The notes below the pieces were generated by a model that worked only from the letters and a program-made list of their open reading frames with translations, searched no databases and had not been told where the DNA came from. From NCBI GenBank assembly GCA_021648845.1, contig JAKJHY010000006.1, positions 62,001 to 126,000 of the forward strand: a stretch of 64,000 nt of DNA, given 5' to 3'. A program made the translations under genes and the position numbers. Shown here piece by piece: positions 7,401 through 16,173 of the stretch. Each line of letters starts with the position of its first letter. Positions within the stretch are counted from its first letter, which is position 1. This DNA comes from Mycobacterium sp. MBM. GTDB taxonomy: Bacteria; Actinomycetota; Actinomycetes; Mycobacteriales; Mycobacteriaceae.

Positions 7401-9176
7401 ATGAGTGACGACACAACGCGTACCAGCGTCGGCCTGCTCGATATCGCCACCAAGATTCCCGGGCTGTTGCTCGATGCCCCGGCGATCGTGCGGGGCGTGG
7501 TCACCGGGATGGGGGCCCGTCCCACGGCCAAGACCTCGATCGGGAAGGTCTTCCAGGATCGTGCCGCCCAGTACGGCGACCGGGTGTTCCTGAAATTCGA
7601 GGACCAGCGGATCACCTACCGGCAGGCCAACGAAACCGTCAACCGGTACGCGGCCGTGCTGGCCGCCCGGGGGGTGGGCCATGGCGACGTGGTGGGCATC
7701 ATGCTGCGCAACTCCCCGGATTCGGTGTTGCTGATGCTGGCCACTGTGAAATGTGGTGCCACCGCCGGCATGCTCAACTACCACCAGCGCGGCAACGTCC
7801 TGGCGCACAGCATCGGACTGCTGAAGGCCAAGGCCATGGTCGCCGAAGCCGACCTGATCGAGCCCATCACCGACAGCGGGGTGCCCACCGAGGGCCTGAT
7901 CACCCTCGATGAGCTGCGGCAGGCCGCCACCACCGCGCCCACCACGAACCCGCCGACGACGGCCGCGGTGCTGGCCAAGCACAAGGCGTTCTACATCTTC
8001 ACTTCGGGCACCACCGGCATGCCCAAGGCCAGCGTGATGACGCACTACCGGTGGCTGCGTGCGCTCGCCGGATTCGGTGGTCTCGGACTGCGTTTGAACA
8101 GCAATGACACCCTGTACTGCTGCCTGCCGCTCTACCACAACAATGCGTTGACGGTCTCGGTCGGTTCGGCCCTGAACGCGGGCGCCGCACTCGCGCTGGG
8201 CAAGTCGTTCTCCGCGTCGCGGTTCTGGGACGAGGTGATCAAACACGACGCCACCGCCTTCGTCTATATCGGCGAGATCTGCGGATATCTGCTCAACCAG
8301 CCGGTCAAATCCTCCGACCGCGCACACAAGGTCCGCGTCATCGTCGGCAATGGATTGCGCCCGGCCATCTGGGACCAGTTCACCGAGCGCTTCGCTATTG
8401 CCCGGGTCTGCGAGTTCTACGGCGCCAGTGAGGGAAACACCGCCTTCGTCAACGTGTTCAACGTGTCCAAGTCGACCGGCATCTGCCCGAGCCCGGTGGC
8501 CTTCGTCGAATACGACCTGGAGACAGGTGAACCCGCGCGCGCCGCCGATGGGCGTCTGCGCAAGGTCAAGAAGGGCCAGGCCGGGTTGCTGCTGTCGAAG
8601 GTCAGCAGTTTCCAGCCGTTCGACGGCTACACCGACAAGTCGGCCACGGAGAAGAAGCTGGTCCGCGACGCCTTCAAGGACGGCGACGTCTGGTTCAACA
8701 CCGGTGACCTGATGCGGTCCCAGGGATTCGGGCACGCCGCGTTCGCCGACCGGCTGGGGGACACCTTCCGGTGGAAGGGCGAGAATGTCGCCACCACCGA
8801 GGTGGAGGCCGCGATCTCGGCCGATGCCCAGGTCGAGGAGGCCACCGTGTTCGGGGTCGAGGTGCCCGGCGCCGGTGGCCGCGCCGGCATGGTCGCGCTG
8901 CAACTGAAGGAGGGCCAGGAGTTCGACGGCACCGCGCTGGCCAAGTCTGCCTACGCGCACCTGCCGGTCTACGCCGTGCCGCTGTTCGTGCGGCTGGTCA
9001 AGGAATTGGCGCACACCTCGACGTTCAAGAGTCAGAAGGTCGAACTGCGCAAACAGGGCTACGGCGAGGACGTCGAGGATCCGCTCTACGTGCTGGCCGG
9101 GCGCGACGAGGGCTATGTGCCCTTCTATCCGGAGTACGTCGACGAGGTCAAGGACGGCAAGCGCCCGAAGTCCTGA
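7401..9176 (+). CDS. fadD6: FadD6-like very-long-chain acyl-CoA synthetase (FATP type)
   Basis: 591 residues from the ATG at 7401. It is an ANL-superfamily adenylate-forming enzyme: AMP-binding P-loop FTSGTTGMPK near residue 200, FYGASEGNTAFV near 340, and the adenylation/hinge region WFNTGDLM followed by DRLGDTFRWKGENV. The combination, with a WKGENVATTEV C-terminal motif, is typical of the FATP/very-long-chain branch rather than classical FadD enzymes. It activates fatty acids to acyl-CoA, probably at the inner face of the membrane; an N-terminal hydrophobic stretch is short. Same position as Rv1206. A perfect hairpin follows its stop codon directly. Confidence 0.92.
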   Translation: MSDDTTRTSVGLLDIATKIPGLLLDAPAIVRGVVTGMGARPTAKTSIGKVFQDRAAQYGDRVFLKFEDQRITYRQANETVNRYAAVLAARGVGHGDVVGIMLRNSPDSVLLMLATVKCGATAGMLNYHQRGNVLAHSIGLLKAKAMVAEADLIEPITDSGVPTEGLITLDELRQAATTAPTTNPPTTAAVLAKHKAFYIFTSGTTGMPKASVMTHYRWLRALAGFGGLGLRLNSNDTLYCCLPLYHNNALTVSVGSALNAGAALALGKSFSASRFWDEVIKHDATAFVYIGEICGYLLNQPVKSSDRAHKVRVIVGNGLRPAIWDQFTERFAIARVCEFYGASEGNTAFVNVFNVSKSTGICPSPVAFVEYDLETGEPARAADGRLRKVKKGQAGLLLSKVSSFQPFDGYTDKSATEKKLVRDAFKDGDVWFNTGDLMRSQGFGHAAFADRLGDTFRWKGENVATTEVEAAISADAQVEEATVFGVEVPGAGGRAGMVALQLKEGQEFDGTALAKSAYAHLPVYAVPLFVRLVKELAHTSTFKSQKVELRKQGYGEDVEDPLYVLAGRDEGYVPFYPEYVDEVKDGKRPKS

Positions 9177-9229
9177 GCGATTTCGGCGTGATCGGCTGCG
9201 GTCAGCGCAACAAATCACGCCGAAATCGC
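9177..9229 (+). terminator. Perfect 16-bp stem hairpin after fadD6
   Basis: The arms 9177-9192 and 9214-9229 are exact reverse complements, with a 21-nt loop. The left arm begins directly after the TGA of fadD6. There is no T-tract, as is common for mycobacterial terminators. It separates fadD6 from the folP2 promoter. Confidence 0.6.
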
Positions 9230-9236
9230 GCAGCGC

Positions 9237-9242
9237 TAGCCT
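9237..9242 (+). promoter_or_regulatory. -10 element for a leaderless folP2-gpgS transcript
   Basis: TAGCCT ends 7 nt before the folP2 GTG at 9250. It lies just downstream of the fadD6 hairpin. No Shine-Dalgarno sequence is present and no convincing -35 is seen. Confidence 0.4.
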
Positions 9243-9249
9243 GGACAGC

Positions 9250-10125
9250 GTGCAGTCGACCTTCCTCGGCCGCCCGGTCGCCGGTGACCGGGCGATGATC
9301 ATGGCGATCGTCAACCGCACCCCGGATTCTTTCTACGACCGGGGCGCCACGTTCACCGATGAGGCCGCCATGGAGGCCGCGCACCGCAAGATCGCCGACG
9401 GCGCGGACATCATCGATATCGGCGGGGTGAAAGCCGGCCCGGGCAATGTCGTGGATGCCGACGAGGAGATCGCGCGGGTGGTGCCGTTCATCGAATGGCT
9501 GCGCGGTGCCTACCCTGACCAACTGATCAGTGTCGACACCTGGCGCGCAACGGTCGCCGAACAGGCCTGCGCCGCCGGTGCCGATCTCATCAACGACACC
9601 TGGGCCGGGGCCGACCGGGGCCTGCCGGAGGTGGCCGCCCGGTTCGGCGCCGGCCTGGTCTGCTCGCACACCGGTGGCGCGGTGCCGCGGACCCGGCCGT
9701 TCCGGGTGAACTACGGGATCACCGAACGGGGGGTGGTCGACGACGTGATCGCCGAGGTGACCGCAGCCGCCGAACACGCCGTCTCGGTGGGGGTGGCCCG
9801 GGACGCGATCGTGATCGATCCCACCCACGATTTCGGCAAGAACACTTACCACGGTCTTAGTTTGTTGCGCCACGTAAAAGATCTTGTAAACACGGGATGG
9901 CCCGTCCTGATGGCCCTGAGTAACAAGGATTTTGTCGGGGAGACTCTGGGTGTGGGACTGACCGAGCGCCTGGAGGGCACGCTGGCGGCGACGGCTTTGG
10001 CCGCCGCCGATGGAGCCGCCATGTTCCGGGTACACGAGGTCGGACCCACTCGGCGCGTACTGGAAATGGTCGCGTCGATCAACGGATCGCGTCGGCCGAC
10101 GCGCACGGTGAGGGGACTGGCATGA
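9250..10125 (+). CDS. folP2: FolP2, dihydropteroate synthase homologue
   Basis: 291 residues from the GTG at 9250, a TIM-barrel pterin-binding protein. MAIVNRTPDSF (about residues 18-28) is the DHPS family signature, followed by GADIIDIGG and LISVDTWRA. The second DHPS copy of mycobacteria (Rv1207) is reported to lack measurable DHPS activity, so a folate role should not be assumed. Its ATGA overlap with gpgS implies translational coupling and hints at a role connected with methylglucose lipopolysaccharide synthesis. The GTG start is preferred because a -10 element sits 7 nt upstream; the frame itself stays open further upstream into fadD6. Confidence 0.88.
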   Translation: MQSTFLGRPVAGDRAMIMAIVNRTPDSFYDRGATFTDEAAMEAAHRKIADGADIIDIGGVKAGPGNVVDADEEIARVVPFIEWLRGAYPDQLISVDTWRATVAEQACAAGADLINDTWAGADRGLPEVAARFGAGLVCSHTGGAVPRTRPFRVNYGITERGVVDDVIAEVTAAAEHAVSVGVARDAIVIDPTHDFGKNTYHGLSLLRHVKDLVNTGWPVLMALSNKDFVGETLGVGLTERLEGTLAATALAAADGAAMFRVHEVGPTRRVLEMVASINGSRRPTRTVRGLA

Positions 10126-11093
10126 CGGTGCTTTCTGAGCTGACACCAGAACTGACCACAATCGATGAGACTGATGCTGTGTCGGGGCATCGTTGGATGG
10201 CAGAACGGAGTTTCGGTCGTCCGTCCTGGACCGTGGCGGAGCTGATCGCCGCCAAGGCGGGGCGCACCATCTCGGTGGTGCTCCCGGCGCTCAACGAGGA
10301 AGAGACCGTCGGTTCGGTCGTGGAGACCATCACCCCGCTGCTGGGCGGACTGGTCGACGAGCTGGTCGTGCTCGATTCCGGATCCACCGATGACACCGAG
10401 ATCCGCGCGGTCGCCGCCGGTGCCCGGGTGGTGACCCGTGAGCAGGCGCTGCCCGAGGTGCCGACCAATCCCGGCAAGGGTGAGGTGCTGTGGCGTTCAC
10501 TCGCCGCCACCACCGGTGACCTCGTCGTCTTCGTCGATTCCGATCTGATCGACCCCGATCCGATGTTCGTGCCGAAGCTGCTCGGCCCGCTGCTGACCGC
10601 CGACGGCGTGCACCTGGTCAAGGGTTTCTACCGGCGCCCGCTGAAGGTCAGCGGCAGCGAGGACAAGAACGGTGGCGGTCGGGTCACCGAGTTGGTCGCG
10701 CGCCCGCTGCTGGCCGCGCTGCGCCCCGAACTGACCTGCCTGTTGCAACCCCTGGGCGGCGAGTACGCCGGCACCCGCGAGCTGCTGACGTCGGTGCCGT
10801 TCGCGCCCGCCTACGGCGTCGAGATCGGACTGCTGATCGACACCTATGACCGGCTGGGGCTGGACGGTATCGCCCAGGTCAACCTCGGGGTCCGCGAGCA
10901 TCGCAATCGTCCGCTGACCGAGTTGGCCGCCATGAGTCGTCAGGTCATCGCCACCTTGTTGAGCCGGTGCGGCGTGCCCGACTCCGGGGTGGGGCTCACC
11001 CAGTTCTTCGCCGACGGTGACGACTACACGCCGCGCACCTCCTCGGTGTCGCTGGCCGACCGGCCGCCGATGAACACCCTGCGCCCGCGCTAG
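10122..11093 (+). CDS. gpgS: Glucosyl-3-phosphoglycerate synthase
   Basis: 323 residues, a GT-A glycosyltransferase of family GT81. Visible motifs are VVLPALNEEETVGSVV near residue 48, LVVLDSGSTDDT, and the metal-binding VVFVDSDLIDPDP near residue 135. The enzyme transfers glucose from NDP-glucose to 3-phosphoglycerate, the first step of the 6-O-methylglucose lipopolysaccharides that modulate fatty-acid synthesis. It overlaps folP2 by 4 nt (ATGA). Length and sequence correspond closely to Rv1208. It is cytosolic. A compact GC hairpin follows the stop codon. Confidence 0.95.
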   Translation: MTVLSELTPELTTIDETDAVSGHRWMAERSFGRPSWTVAELIAAKAGRTISVVLPALNEEETVGSVVETITPLLGGLVDELVVLDSGSTDDTEIRAVAAGARVVTREQALPEVPTNPGKGEVLWRSLAATTGDLVVFVDSDLIDPDPMFVPKLLGPLLTADGVHLVKGFYRRPLKVSGSEDKNGGGRVTELVARPLLAALRPELTCLLQPLGGEYAGTRELLTSVPFAPAYGVEIGLLIDTYDRLGLDGIAQVNLGVREHRNRPLTELAAMSRQVIATLLSRCGVPDSGVGLTQFFADGDDYTPRTSSVSLADRPPMNTLRPR

Positions 11094-11098
11094 CGGGG

Positions 11099-11115
11099 CC
11101 GGGGTGTCACCCCGG
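11099..11115 (+). terminator. Short GC hairpin after gpgS
   Basis: A 7-bp perfect stem (CCGGGGT/ACCCCGG) with a 3-nt loop lies 5 nt after the gpgS stop and 17 nt before the next gene. It could be a weak terminator or an mRNA-stabilising stem. There is no T-tract. Confidence 0.4.
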
Positions 11116-11132
11116 TAGGGCAGTATCGAGGC

Positions 11133-11495
11133 GTGACGCTGATACTCATGTACCTGGTGGTGCTGATCCTGGTCGGCGCGGTGTTGTTTGCCCTGGGCAG
11201 TGTGCTGTTCGGCCGGGGCGAGCAGTTGCCGCCGCTGCCGCGAGCCACCACGGCAACCGTGCTGCCGGCCTCCGGGGTGACCGGGGCCGATGTCGACGCC
11301 GTCAAGTTCACCCAGACCCTGCGCGGCTACAAGACCAGCGAGGTCGACTGGGTGCTGGATCGCCTCGGCGCTGAACTGGACTCGCTGCGCGGCGAGTTGG
11401 CCGCGATGCGGGCCGCGCACGGGCCGGCCGCAGCCGATCCCGAGGCCGGACCCGTTGTGCACGAGGCCGCGCATGCCAGAGTGGACGAACCGTGA
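11133..11495 (+). CDS. DivIVA-domain small membrane protein
   Basis: 120 residues beginning at GTG. One N-terminal membrane helix (about residues 3-25) is followed by a short Pro-rich linker. Residues ~50-95 read VDAVKFTQTLRGYKTSEVDWVLDRL, the compact DivIVA N-terminal module that recognises curved or polar membrane in mycobacterial Wag31-like proteins (motif split here: VDAVKFTQTLRGY then KTSEVDWVLDRL). The C-terminus is Ala/Pro-rich and acidic. It corresponds to Rv1209. It overlaps tagA by 4 nt (GTGA) and follows gpgS, so may be co-transcribed. Function is unknown; a role in cell-envelope positioning is inference. Confidence 0.82.
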   Translation: MTLILMYLVVLILVGAVLFALGSVLFGRGEQLPPLPRATTATVLPASGVTGADVDAVKFTQTLRGYKTSEVDWVLDRLGAELDSLRGELAAMRAAHGPAAADPEAGPVVHEAAHARVDEP

Positions 11496-12076
11496 GCACC
11501 CCGGTCGCCGAAGACGGGCGGGTCCGATGCGGCTGGGTACCAACCGATTCCAGCGCCAACGGGGTGCTCTACCGGGAGTATCACGACACCGAATGGGGTC
11601 GGCGGCTGTGCGGCACCGTGGCGTTGTTCGAGCGCGTCAGTCTGGAGGCCTTCCAGAGCGGCCTGTCCTGGCTGACGATCTTGCGCAAGCGTGACGGCTT
11701 CCGGCGCGCGTTCGAGGGGTTCGACGTCGAGAAGGTCGCGCGATTCACCGACGGCGATATCGCGCGACTCATGGCGGACGCCGCCATCGTGCGTAACCGC
11801 GCGAAGATCGAGGCGACCATCAACAACGCCCGCGCGATCGCCGAGCTCGATATCGATCTGTCCGATTTGCTCTGGTCGTTCGCGCCGCCGCCGCGACCCC
11901 GCCCCGCGGCGATGTCCGAGGTCCCCGCCGTCACCGCAGAATCCACGGCGATGGCCAAGGAGCTCAAGCGCCGGGGATTCCGTTTCGTGGGCCCGACGAC
12001 GGCGTACGCGCTGATGCAGGCGACCGGCATGGTCGACGACCACATCGCCTCCTGTTGGGTGCCGACGCCGGCGTGA
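11492..12076 (+). CDS. tagA: DNA-3-methyladenine glycosylase I
   Basis: 194 residues, the usual length for Tag. It carries the four zinc-snap ligands of the family: C13 and H31 at the N-terminus (RCGW, EYHDTEWG) and H184/C188 at the C-terminus (DDHIASCW). SLEAFQSGLSWLTILRKR is the conserved catalytic/substrate-pocket region. The enzyme excises 3-methyladenine from alkylated DNA in base excision repair. It overlaps the DivIVA-like gene by 4 nt, matching the Rv1209-Rv1210 arrangement. Confidence 0.95.
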   Translation: MSTPVAEDGRVRCGWVPTDSSANGVLYREYHDTEWGRRLCGTVALFERVSLEAFQSGLSWLTILRKRDGFRRAFEGFDVEKVARFTDGDIARLMADAAIVRNRAKIEATINNARAIAELDIDLSDLLWSFAPPPRPRPAAMSEVPAVTAESTAMAKELKRRGFRFVGPTTAYALMQATGMVDDHIASCWVPTPA

Positions 12077-12240
12077 GCGACATGTTTCCGGCCACGGTCC
12101 GCGCGTTTCGCCGGGTCTTTTCACACCGCGGCGCCGCGATAGGGAACAATAGGTGGAGTTCAGTACCAATTCTGTGCCGGTTGACGCCGGCTTGATCGGG
12201 TCCGTTCAGTGCGGGCCGGCTCATGCGGAGGGAGCACACG

Positions 12241-12411
12241 ATGGCGGCGATGAAGCCCCGGACCGGTGACGGTCCATTGGAAGCGACCAAAGAGGGGCGC
12301 GGCATCGTGATGCGGGTACCACTGGAAGGCGGAGGGCGGCTCGTTGTCGAGCTCACCCCCGATGAGGCCGCCGCGCTCGGCGAAGAACTCAAGAACGTGA
12401 CGAGCAGCTGA
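12241..12411 (+). CDS. DUF3117 conserved small actinobacterial protein
   Basis: 56 residues starting at an ATG with a strong GGAGGG ribosome site nine bases upstream. The protein is the nearly invariant MAAMKPRTGDGPLE...-type DUF3117 family (Rv1211) found throughout actinobacteria. It has a basic N-terminus, a central GRGIVMRVP strand and an acidic helix LTPDEAAALGEEL. Function is unknown. It has its own 164-nt upstream region and ends 5 nt from the convergent glgM stop. Confidence 0.9.
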   Translation: MAAMKPRTGDGPLEATKEGRGIVMRVPLEGGGRLVVELTPDEAAALGEELKNVTSS

Positions 12412-12416
12412 TATAG

Positions 12417-13580
12417 CTAGGTCGTCACCAGGTTGTAGATCGCAAGGGTCTCCTCGGCGATACGCGCCCAGGAGAACTCTTCGATACAGCGCTGCCGCCC
12501 GGCCTCGCCGTAGCGGCGCGCGCGGTCGGGTTCGGCGACGAGCGTGTTGACCGCGTCGGCCAGGCGTGTCTCGAAAAGGGCCGCGTCGTCGGCGTCGTAG
12601 TGCACCAGCAGCCCGGTTTCGTGGTCGGCCACCACCTCGGGGATGCCGCCGACATCGGAGGCGACGACAGCCGTCGAACAGGCCATCGCCTCGAGGTTCA
12701 CGATGCCCAGCGGTTCGTACACCGAAGGGCATACGAAAACGGTTGACGCCGACAATATTTCGCGGATCTTGCCGATGGGCAGCATCTCGCGTACCCAGAA
12801 CACACCCGACCGCGCGGCGGCCAGCTCCTGCACCGCCGAGCTGACCTCCGCGGCGATCTGCGGGGTGTCGGGGGCGCCGGCGCACAGCACCAGCTGGATA
12901 GCGGGGTCGAATCGGTGCGCCGCGGCCACCAGGTGCGCCACCCCCTTTTGCCGGGTGATCCGCCCCACGAACGCGACGATCGGCCGATTCGGGTCGACAC
13001 CCAGCTCGGCCAATACCGAACCCTGCGGCTCGGGTGGCGCCGGGAACCACACCGAGGTGTCGATTCCATTGCGCACCACATGCACCCGGGCGGGATCCAG
13101 CGCCGGGTAGGTGGCCAGCACATCGTTGCGCATCCCCGAGCTGACGGCGATCACCGCCGCGGCGGCTTCCACTGCGGTGCGCTCCACCCACGACGACACC
13201 CGGTACCCGCCGCCGAGCTGCTCGGCCTTCCACGGCCGCATCGGCTCCAACGAGTGGGCGGTGAGCACATGCGGGATCCCGTGCAGCAGCGAGGCCAGGT
13301 GCCCGGCCATCCCGGTGTACCAGGTGTGCGAGTGTGCGACGGTGGCGCCGGCGGCGGCGTTGGCCATCACCAGATCGGCCGACAGCGTCGAGAGCGCCGG
13401 GTTGGCGGTCGCCAGCGCCGGATCGGGTGCCGCGACGATCGCGGTGTCCCGCGGTGCGCCCATGCAGTGCACGTCGACCTCGCACAACCGCCGCAGCTGG
13501 GCGACGAGTTCGGTCACGTGCACGCCGGCCCCGCCGTAAACCTCCGGCGGATACTCCCGAGACATCATCGCCACGCGCAT
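12417..13580 (-). CDS. glgM: Alpha-maltose-1-phosphate synthase (GlgM, formerly GlgA)
   Basis: 387 residues from the ATG at 13580, the same length as Rv1212c. A GT4 GT-B fold: N-terminal MSREYPPEVYGGAG binds the sugar nucleotide, RITRQKGVAHL starts the C-terminal Rossmann domain, and EPLGIVNLEAM contains the catalytic E-x7-E region. In mycobacteria this enzyme makes alpha-maltose-1-phosphate from ADP-glucose and glucose-1-phosphate for the GlgE route to alpha-glucan, rather than acting as a classical glycogen synthase. It is divergent from glgC, which supplies ADP-glucose. The upstream in-frame extension lacks family similarity. Confidence 0.93.
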   Translation of the reverse strand: MRVAMMSREYPPEVYGGAGVHVTELVAQLRRLCEVDVHCMGAPRDTAIVAAPDPALATANPALSTLSADLVMANAAAGATVAHSHTWYTGMAGHLASLLHGIPHVLTAHSLEPMRPWKAEQLGGGYRVSSWVERTAVEAAAAVIAVSSGMRNDVLATYPALDPARVHVVRNGIDTSVWFPAPPEPQGSVLAELGVDPNRPIVAFVGRITRQKGVAHLVAAAHRFDPAIQLVLCAGAPDTPQIAAEVSSAVQELAAARSGVFWVREMLPIGKIREILSASTVFVCPSVYEPLGIVNLEAMACSTAVVASDVGGIPEVVADHETGLLVHYDADDAALFETRLADAVNTLVAEPDRARRYGEAGRQRCIEEFSWARIAEETLAIYNLVTT

Positions 13581-13732
13581 GGTGTGCACGGTATCCGGCG
13601 AGACATCGCCGCGCACCCCTCATCCACTTCGCGAATCATGATCACCGTCAGCGTCGGCCCGCGCGCGCCCAAACTCCTTGACATGCAGCACATCGATCGG
13701 GCGATTGGCTAGCCGCACTGCGGGCGGACCGA

Positions 13733-13738
13733 TAGGTT
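13733..13738 (+). promoter_or_regulatory. -10 element for a leaderless glgC transcript
   Basis: TAGGTT ends 6 nt before the glgC ATG at 13745, with no Shine-Dalgarno sequence between. A TTGACA at 13679-13684 is too far upstream to pair with it and may belong to another start point in this divergent region. Confidence 0.45.
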
Positions 13739-13744
13739 GGCAGC

Positions 13745-14959
13745 ATGAGGGAAGCGCCACATGTGCTGGGTATCGTCCTGGCTGGAGGGGAGGGTAAGCG
13801 GCTTTACCCATTGACGGCGGACCGGGCGAAGCCGGCGGTGCCCTTCGGCGGCGGCTACCGGCTGATCGATTTCGTCCTGTCGAACCTCGTCAATGCGCGG
13901 TTCCTGCGGATCTGCGTTCTCACGCAATACAAGTCGCATTCGCTGGACCGGCACATCTCGCAGAACTGGCGGCTGTCGGGTCTGGCGGGGGAGTACATCA
14001 CCCCGGTCCCGGCGCAGCAGCGGCTCGGACCGCGGTGGTACACCGGGTCCGCGGACGCCATCTACCAATCGATGAACCTGATCTACGACGAGGACCCGGA
14101 CTACATCGTCATCTTCGGTGCCGACCACGTCTACCGGATGGATCCCGAACAGATGTTGGCCCATCACATCGAGAGCGGCGCGGGTGCCACCGTGGCGGGG
14201 ATCAGGGTGCCGCGGTCGGAGGCGTCGGCGTTCGGCTGCATCGACGCCGACGAGTCGGGCCGGATCCGCGGCTGGGTGGAGAAACCGGCGGACCCGCCCG
14301 GCACCCCCGACGATCCCGAGCAGACCTTCGCCTCGATGGGCAACTACATCTTCACCACCAAGGTGCTCATCGATGCCATCAAGGCCGATGCCGACGAGGA
14401 CCACTCCGACCACGATATGGGCGGCGACATCATTCCGCGGTTGGTGGCCGACGGGATGGCCGGCGTCTACGACTTCGCCGACAACGAGGTGCCCGGTGCG
14501 ACCGAGCGCGACCACGGGTACTGGCGCGATGTGGGCACCCTGGATGCCTTCTACGACGCCCACATGGATCTGGTCTCGGTACACCCGGTGTTCAACCTGT
14601 ACAACAAGCGCTGGCCGATCCGCGGCGGCTCGGAGAATCTGGCACCGGCAAAATTCGTCAACGGCGGCTCGGCGCAGGAGTCCGTGGTGGGCGCCGGCAG
14701 CATCATCTCGGCGGCCTCGGTGCGCAATTCGGTGCTGTCCTCCAATGTGAGCATCGACGACGGTGCCATCGTCGAGGGCAGCGTGCTGATGCCCGGGGTG
14801 CGCATCGGCCGCGGCGCGGTGGTACGCAGGGCGATCTTGGACAAGAACGTCGTCGTCGGCCCCGGCGAGATGGTCGGCGTCGACCTGGACAAGGACCGTG
14901 AACGGTTCTCCATCAGCTCCGGCGGCGTGGTCGCGGTCGGAAAGGGCGTGTGGATCTGA
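13745..14959 (+). CDS. glgC: Glucose-1-phosphate adenylyltransferase
   Basis: 404 residues, as in M. tuberculosis. The nucleotidyltransferase domain opens with [14 protein letters not shown] (residues 11-24) and [20 protein letters not shown] is the substrate/metal region. The C-terminal ~130 residues form a left-handed beta-helix with hexapeptide-like repeats ([20 protein letters not shown] region). It makes ADP-glucose from glucose-1-phosphate and ATP for alpha-glucan and maltose-1-phosphate synthesis, paired with divergent glgM. The following GGDEF gene starts inside its last ten bases. Confidence 0.96.
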   Translation: MREAPHVLGIVLAGGEGKRLYPLTADRAKPAVPFGGGYRLIDFVLSNLVNARFLRICVLTQYKSHSLDRHISQNWRLSGLAGEYITPVPAQQRLGPRWYTGSADAIYQSMNLIYDEDPDYIVIFGADHVYRMDPEQMLAHHIESGAGATVAGIRVPRSEASAFGCIDADESGRIRGWVEKPADPPGTPDDPEQTFASMGNYIFTTKVLIDAIKADADEDHSDHDMGGDIIPRLVADGMAGVYDFADNEVPGATERDHGYWRDVGTLDAFYDAHMDLVSVHPVFNLYNKRWPIRGGSENLAPAKFVNGGSAQESVVGAGSIISAASVRNSVLSSNVSIDDGAIVEGSVLMPGVRIGRGAVVRRAILDKNVVVGPGEMVGVDLDKDRERFSISSGGVVAVGKGVWI

Positions 14960-16173
14960 CGGCTCCCGCCGCAGCGTTCTTCGACGCGCTGTGCCGCCGG
15001 GTGCGGGCGGCCCTCCAGTGTCGGCACGCTCTGGTGTGCCTCGATGACACCCTGCTTGCCCGCGCACTCTGGCCGGCATCGGAGCTGTTTGTCGAAGACG
15101 CCCGGCAGATCGCGCAGCCGGTGCCGCAGGTCATCTCCGATGCCCGATTCCTGGCGGCACTGCCGCTGGCGTGCAGCGCCGAGATCGTCGGGGTGCTGTG
15201 GGTCGCGGACAGCCTGCCACGTCCGGTGACCACCGGCCTGCGTGAGCAACTCACCGATTTCGGTCGACTGGCAACGCTGTACCTGCAGCAGGAGGCCGAC
15301 GCCGCGCTGTATCGGGTGGTCGCGGAGAACTCCGCCGATACGCTCATCCGCGGCACCCTGGACGGCGTGCGCCGGTATGTCTCGCCGTCGATCCGCACCC
15401 TGCTCGGATATACGCCCGATGAATTGGTCGGCAAGCGGGCCAGCGAGAACATGCATCCCGATGACGTCGCCGATTTCGTCCCGAAGATGCTCGCCCTGCG
15501 CGAGGGGACAATCGACAGCTTCGTCACCGAACACCGGCAGCGACACAAGGACGGCTCCTGGGTGTGGATGGAGGCCTTCGTCAGGGTCACCGAGGACCCA
15601 CGCAGCGGCCGCCGGGATGGCTACGTGGTGTCCGTGCGCGACACCTCCCGGCGCAAGGAGCTCGAAACAGAGTTGGCGCACAACGCGTCCCACGATGTGC
15701 TCACCGGACTGCCGAACCGGGCGCTGCTCTACGAGCGGTTGGGAACCGAGATCGAGCACGGCGGTGAGTTCGCGGTGCTCTGCGTCGACCTCGACGGGTT
15801 CAAACGGGTCAACGACGAGCTCGGGCATCATGTCGGAGACCTCGTGCTGGCGGCCGTCGCAGACCGGCTGGTGTCCTGTGTAGGGGCCCGGGACACGGTG
15901 GCCAGACGTGGCGGCGACGAGTTCGTCATCATCCACGTGGCCGACGCGCCGCTGCTCGATTCGGCGGTGGCGCTGGCTCGGTGCGTCATCGACGCCGCCT
16001 CCGCCCCGATGGCGGTCGCCGAGTGGTCCGGAAGCATCGGCCTGAGCATCGGGATCGCGCTCGGTGCGGGCCCGGATGCCCATGGCGAGGAACTGCTGCG
16101 CGCGGCGGACCGGGCGATGTACGAGGCGAAGGCGTCGGGCCACAACGCCTATCGCATCGCCGGGCCGCGGTGA
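14950..16173 (+). CDS. PAS-GGDEF diguanylate cyclase
   Basis: 407 residues from GTG, overlapping the glgC end by 10 nt with an AAAGGG ribosome site inside glgC. Residues 1-110 form a weak GAF-like sensory region. A PAS/PAC domain spans about 115-235 ([31 protein letters not shown]). The C-terminal GGDEF domain has an intact active-site motif RRGGDEF (321-325), so c-di-GMP synthesis from GTP is expected. The product-inhibition I-site RxxD is degenerate: the Arg position is G312. There is no EAL domain. There is no equivalent between glgC and Rv1215c in M. tuberculosis. Overlap with glgC suggests co-expression with ADP-glucose synthesis. It overlaps the convergent DUF4126 gene by 25 nt. Confidence 0.9.
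   Translation: MDLTAPAAAFFDALCRRVRAALQCRHALVCLDDTLLARALWPASELFVEDARQIAQPVPQVISDARFLAALPLACSAEIVGVLWVADSLPRPVTTGLREQLTDFGRLATLYLQQEADAALYRVVAENSADTLIRGTLDGVRRYVSPSIRTLLGYTPDELVGKRASENMHPDDVADFVPKMLALREGTIDSFVTEHRQRHKDGSWVWMEAFVRVTEDPRSGRRDGYVVSVRDTSRRKELETELAHNASHDVLTGLPNRALLYERLGTEIEHGGEFAVLCVDLDGFKRVNDELGHHVGDLVLAAVADRLVSCVGARDTVARRGGDEFVIIHVADAPLLDSAVALARCVIDAASAPMAVAEWSGSIGLSIGIALGAGPDAHGEELLRAADRAMYEAKASGHNAYRIAGPR

Noticed and set aside
13679..13702. TTGACA-based promoter for glgC
   Set aside because: No TANNNT at 16-19 nt spacing; the TAGGTT next to the ATG is the better candidate.
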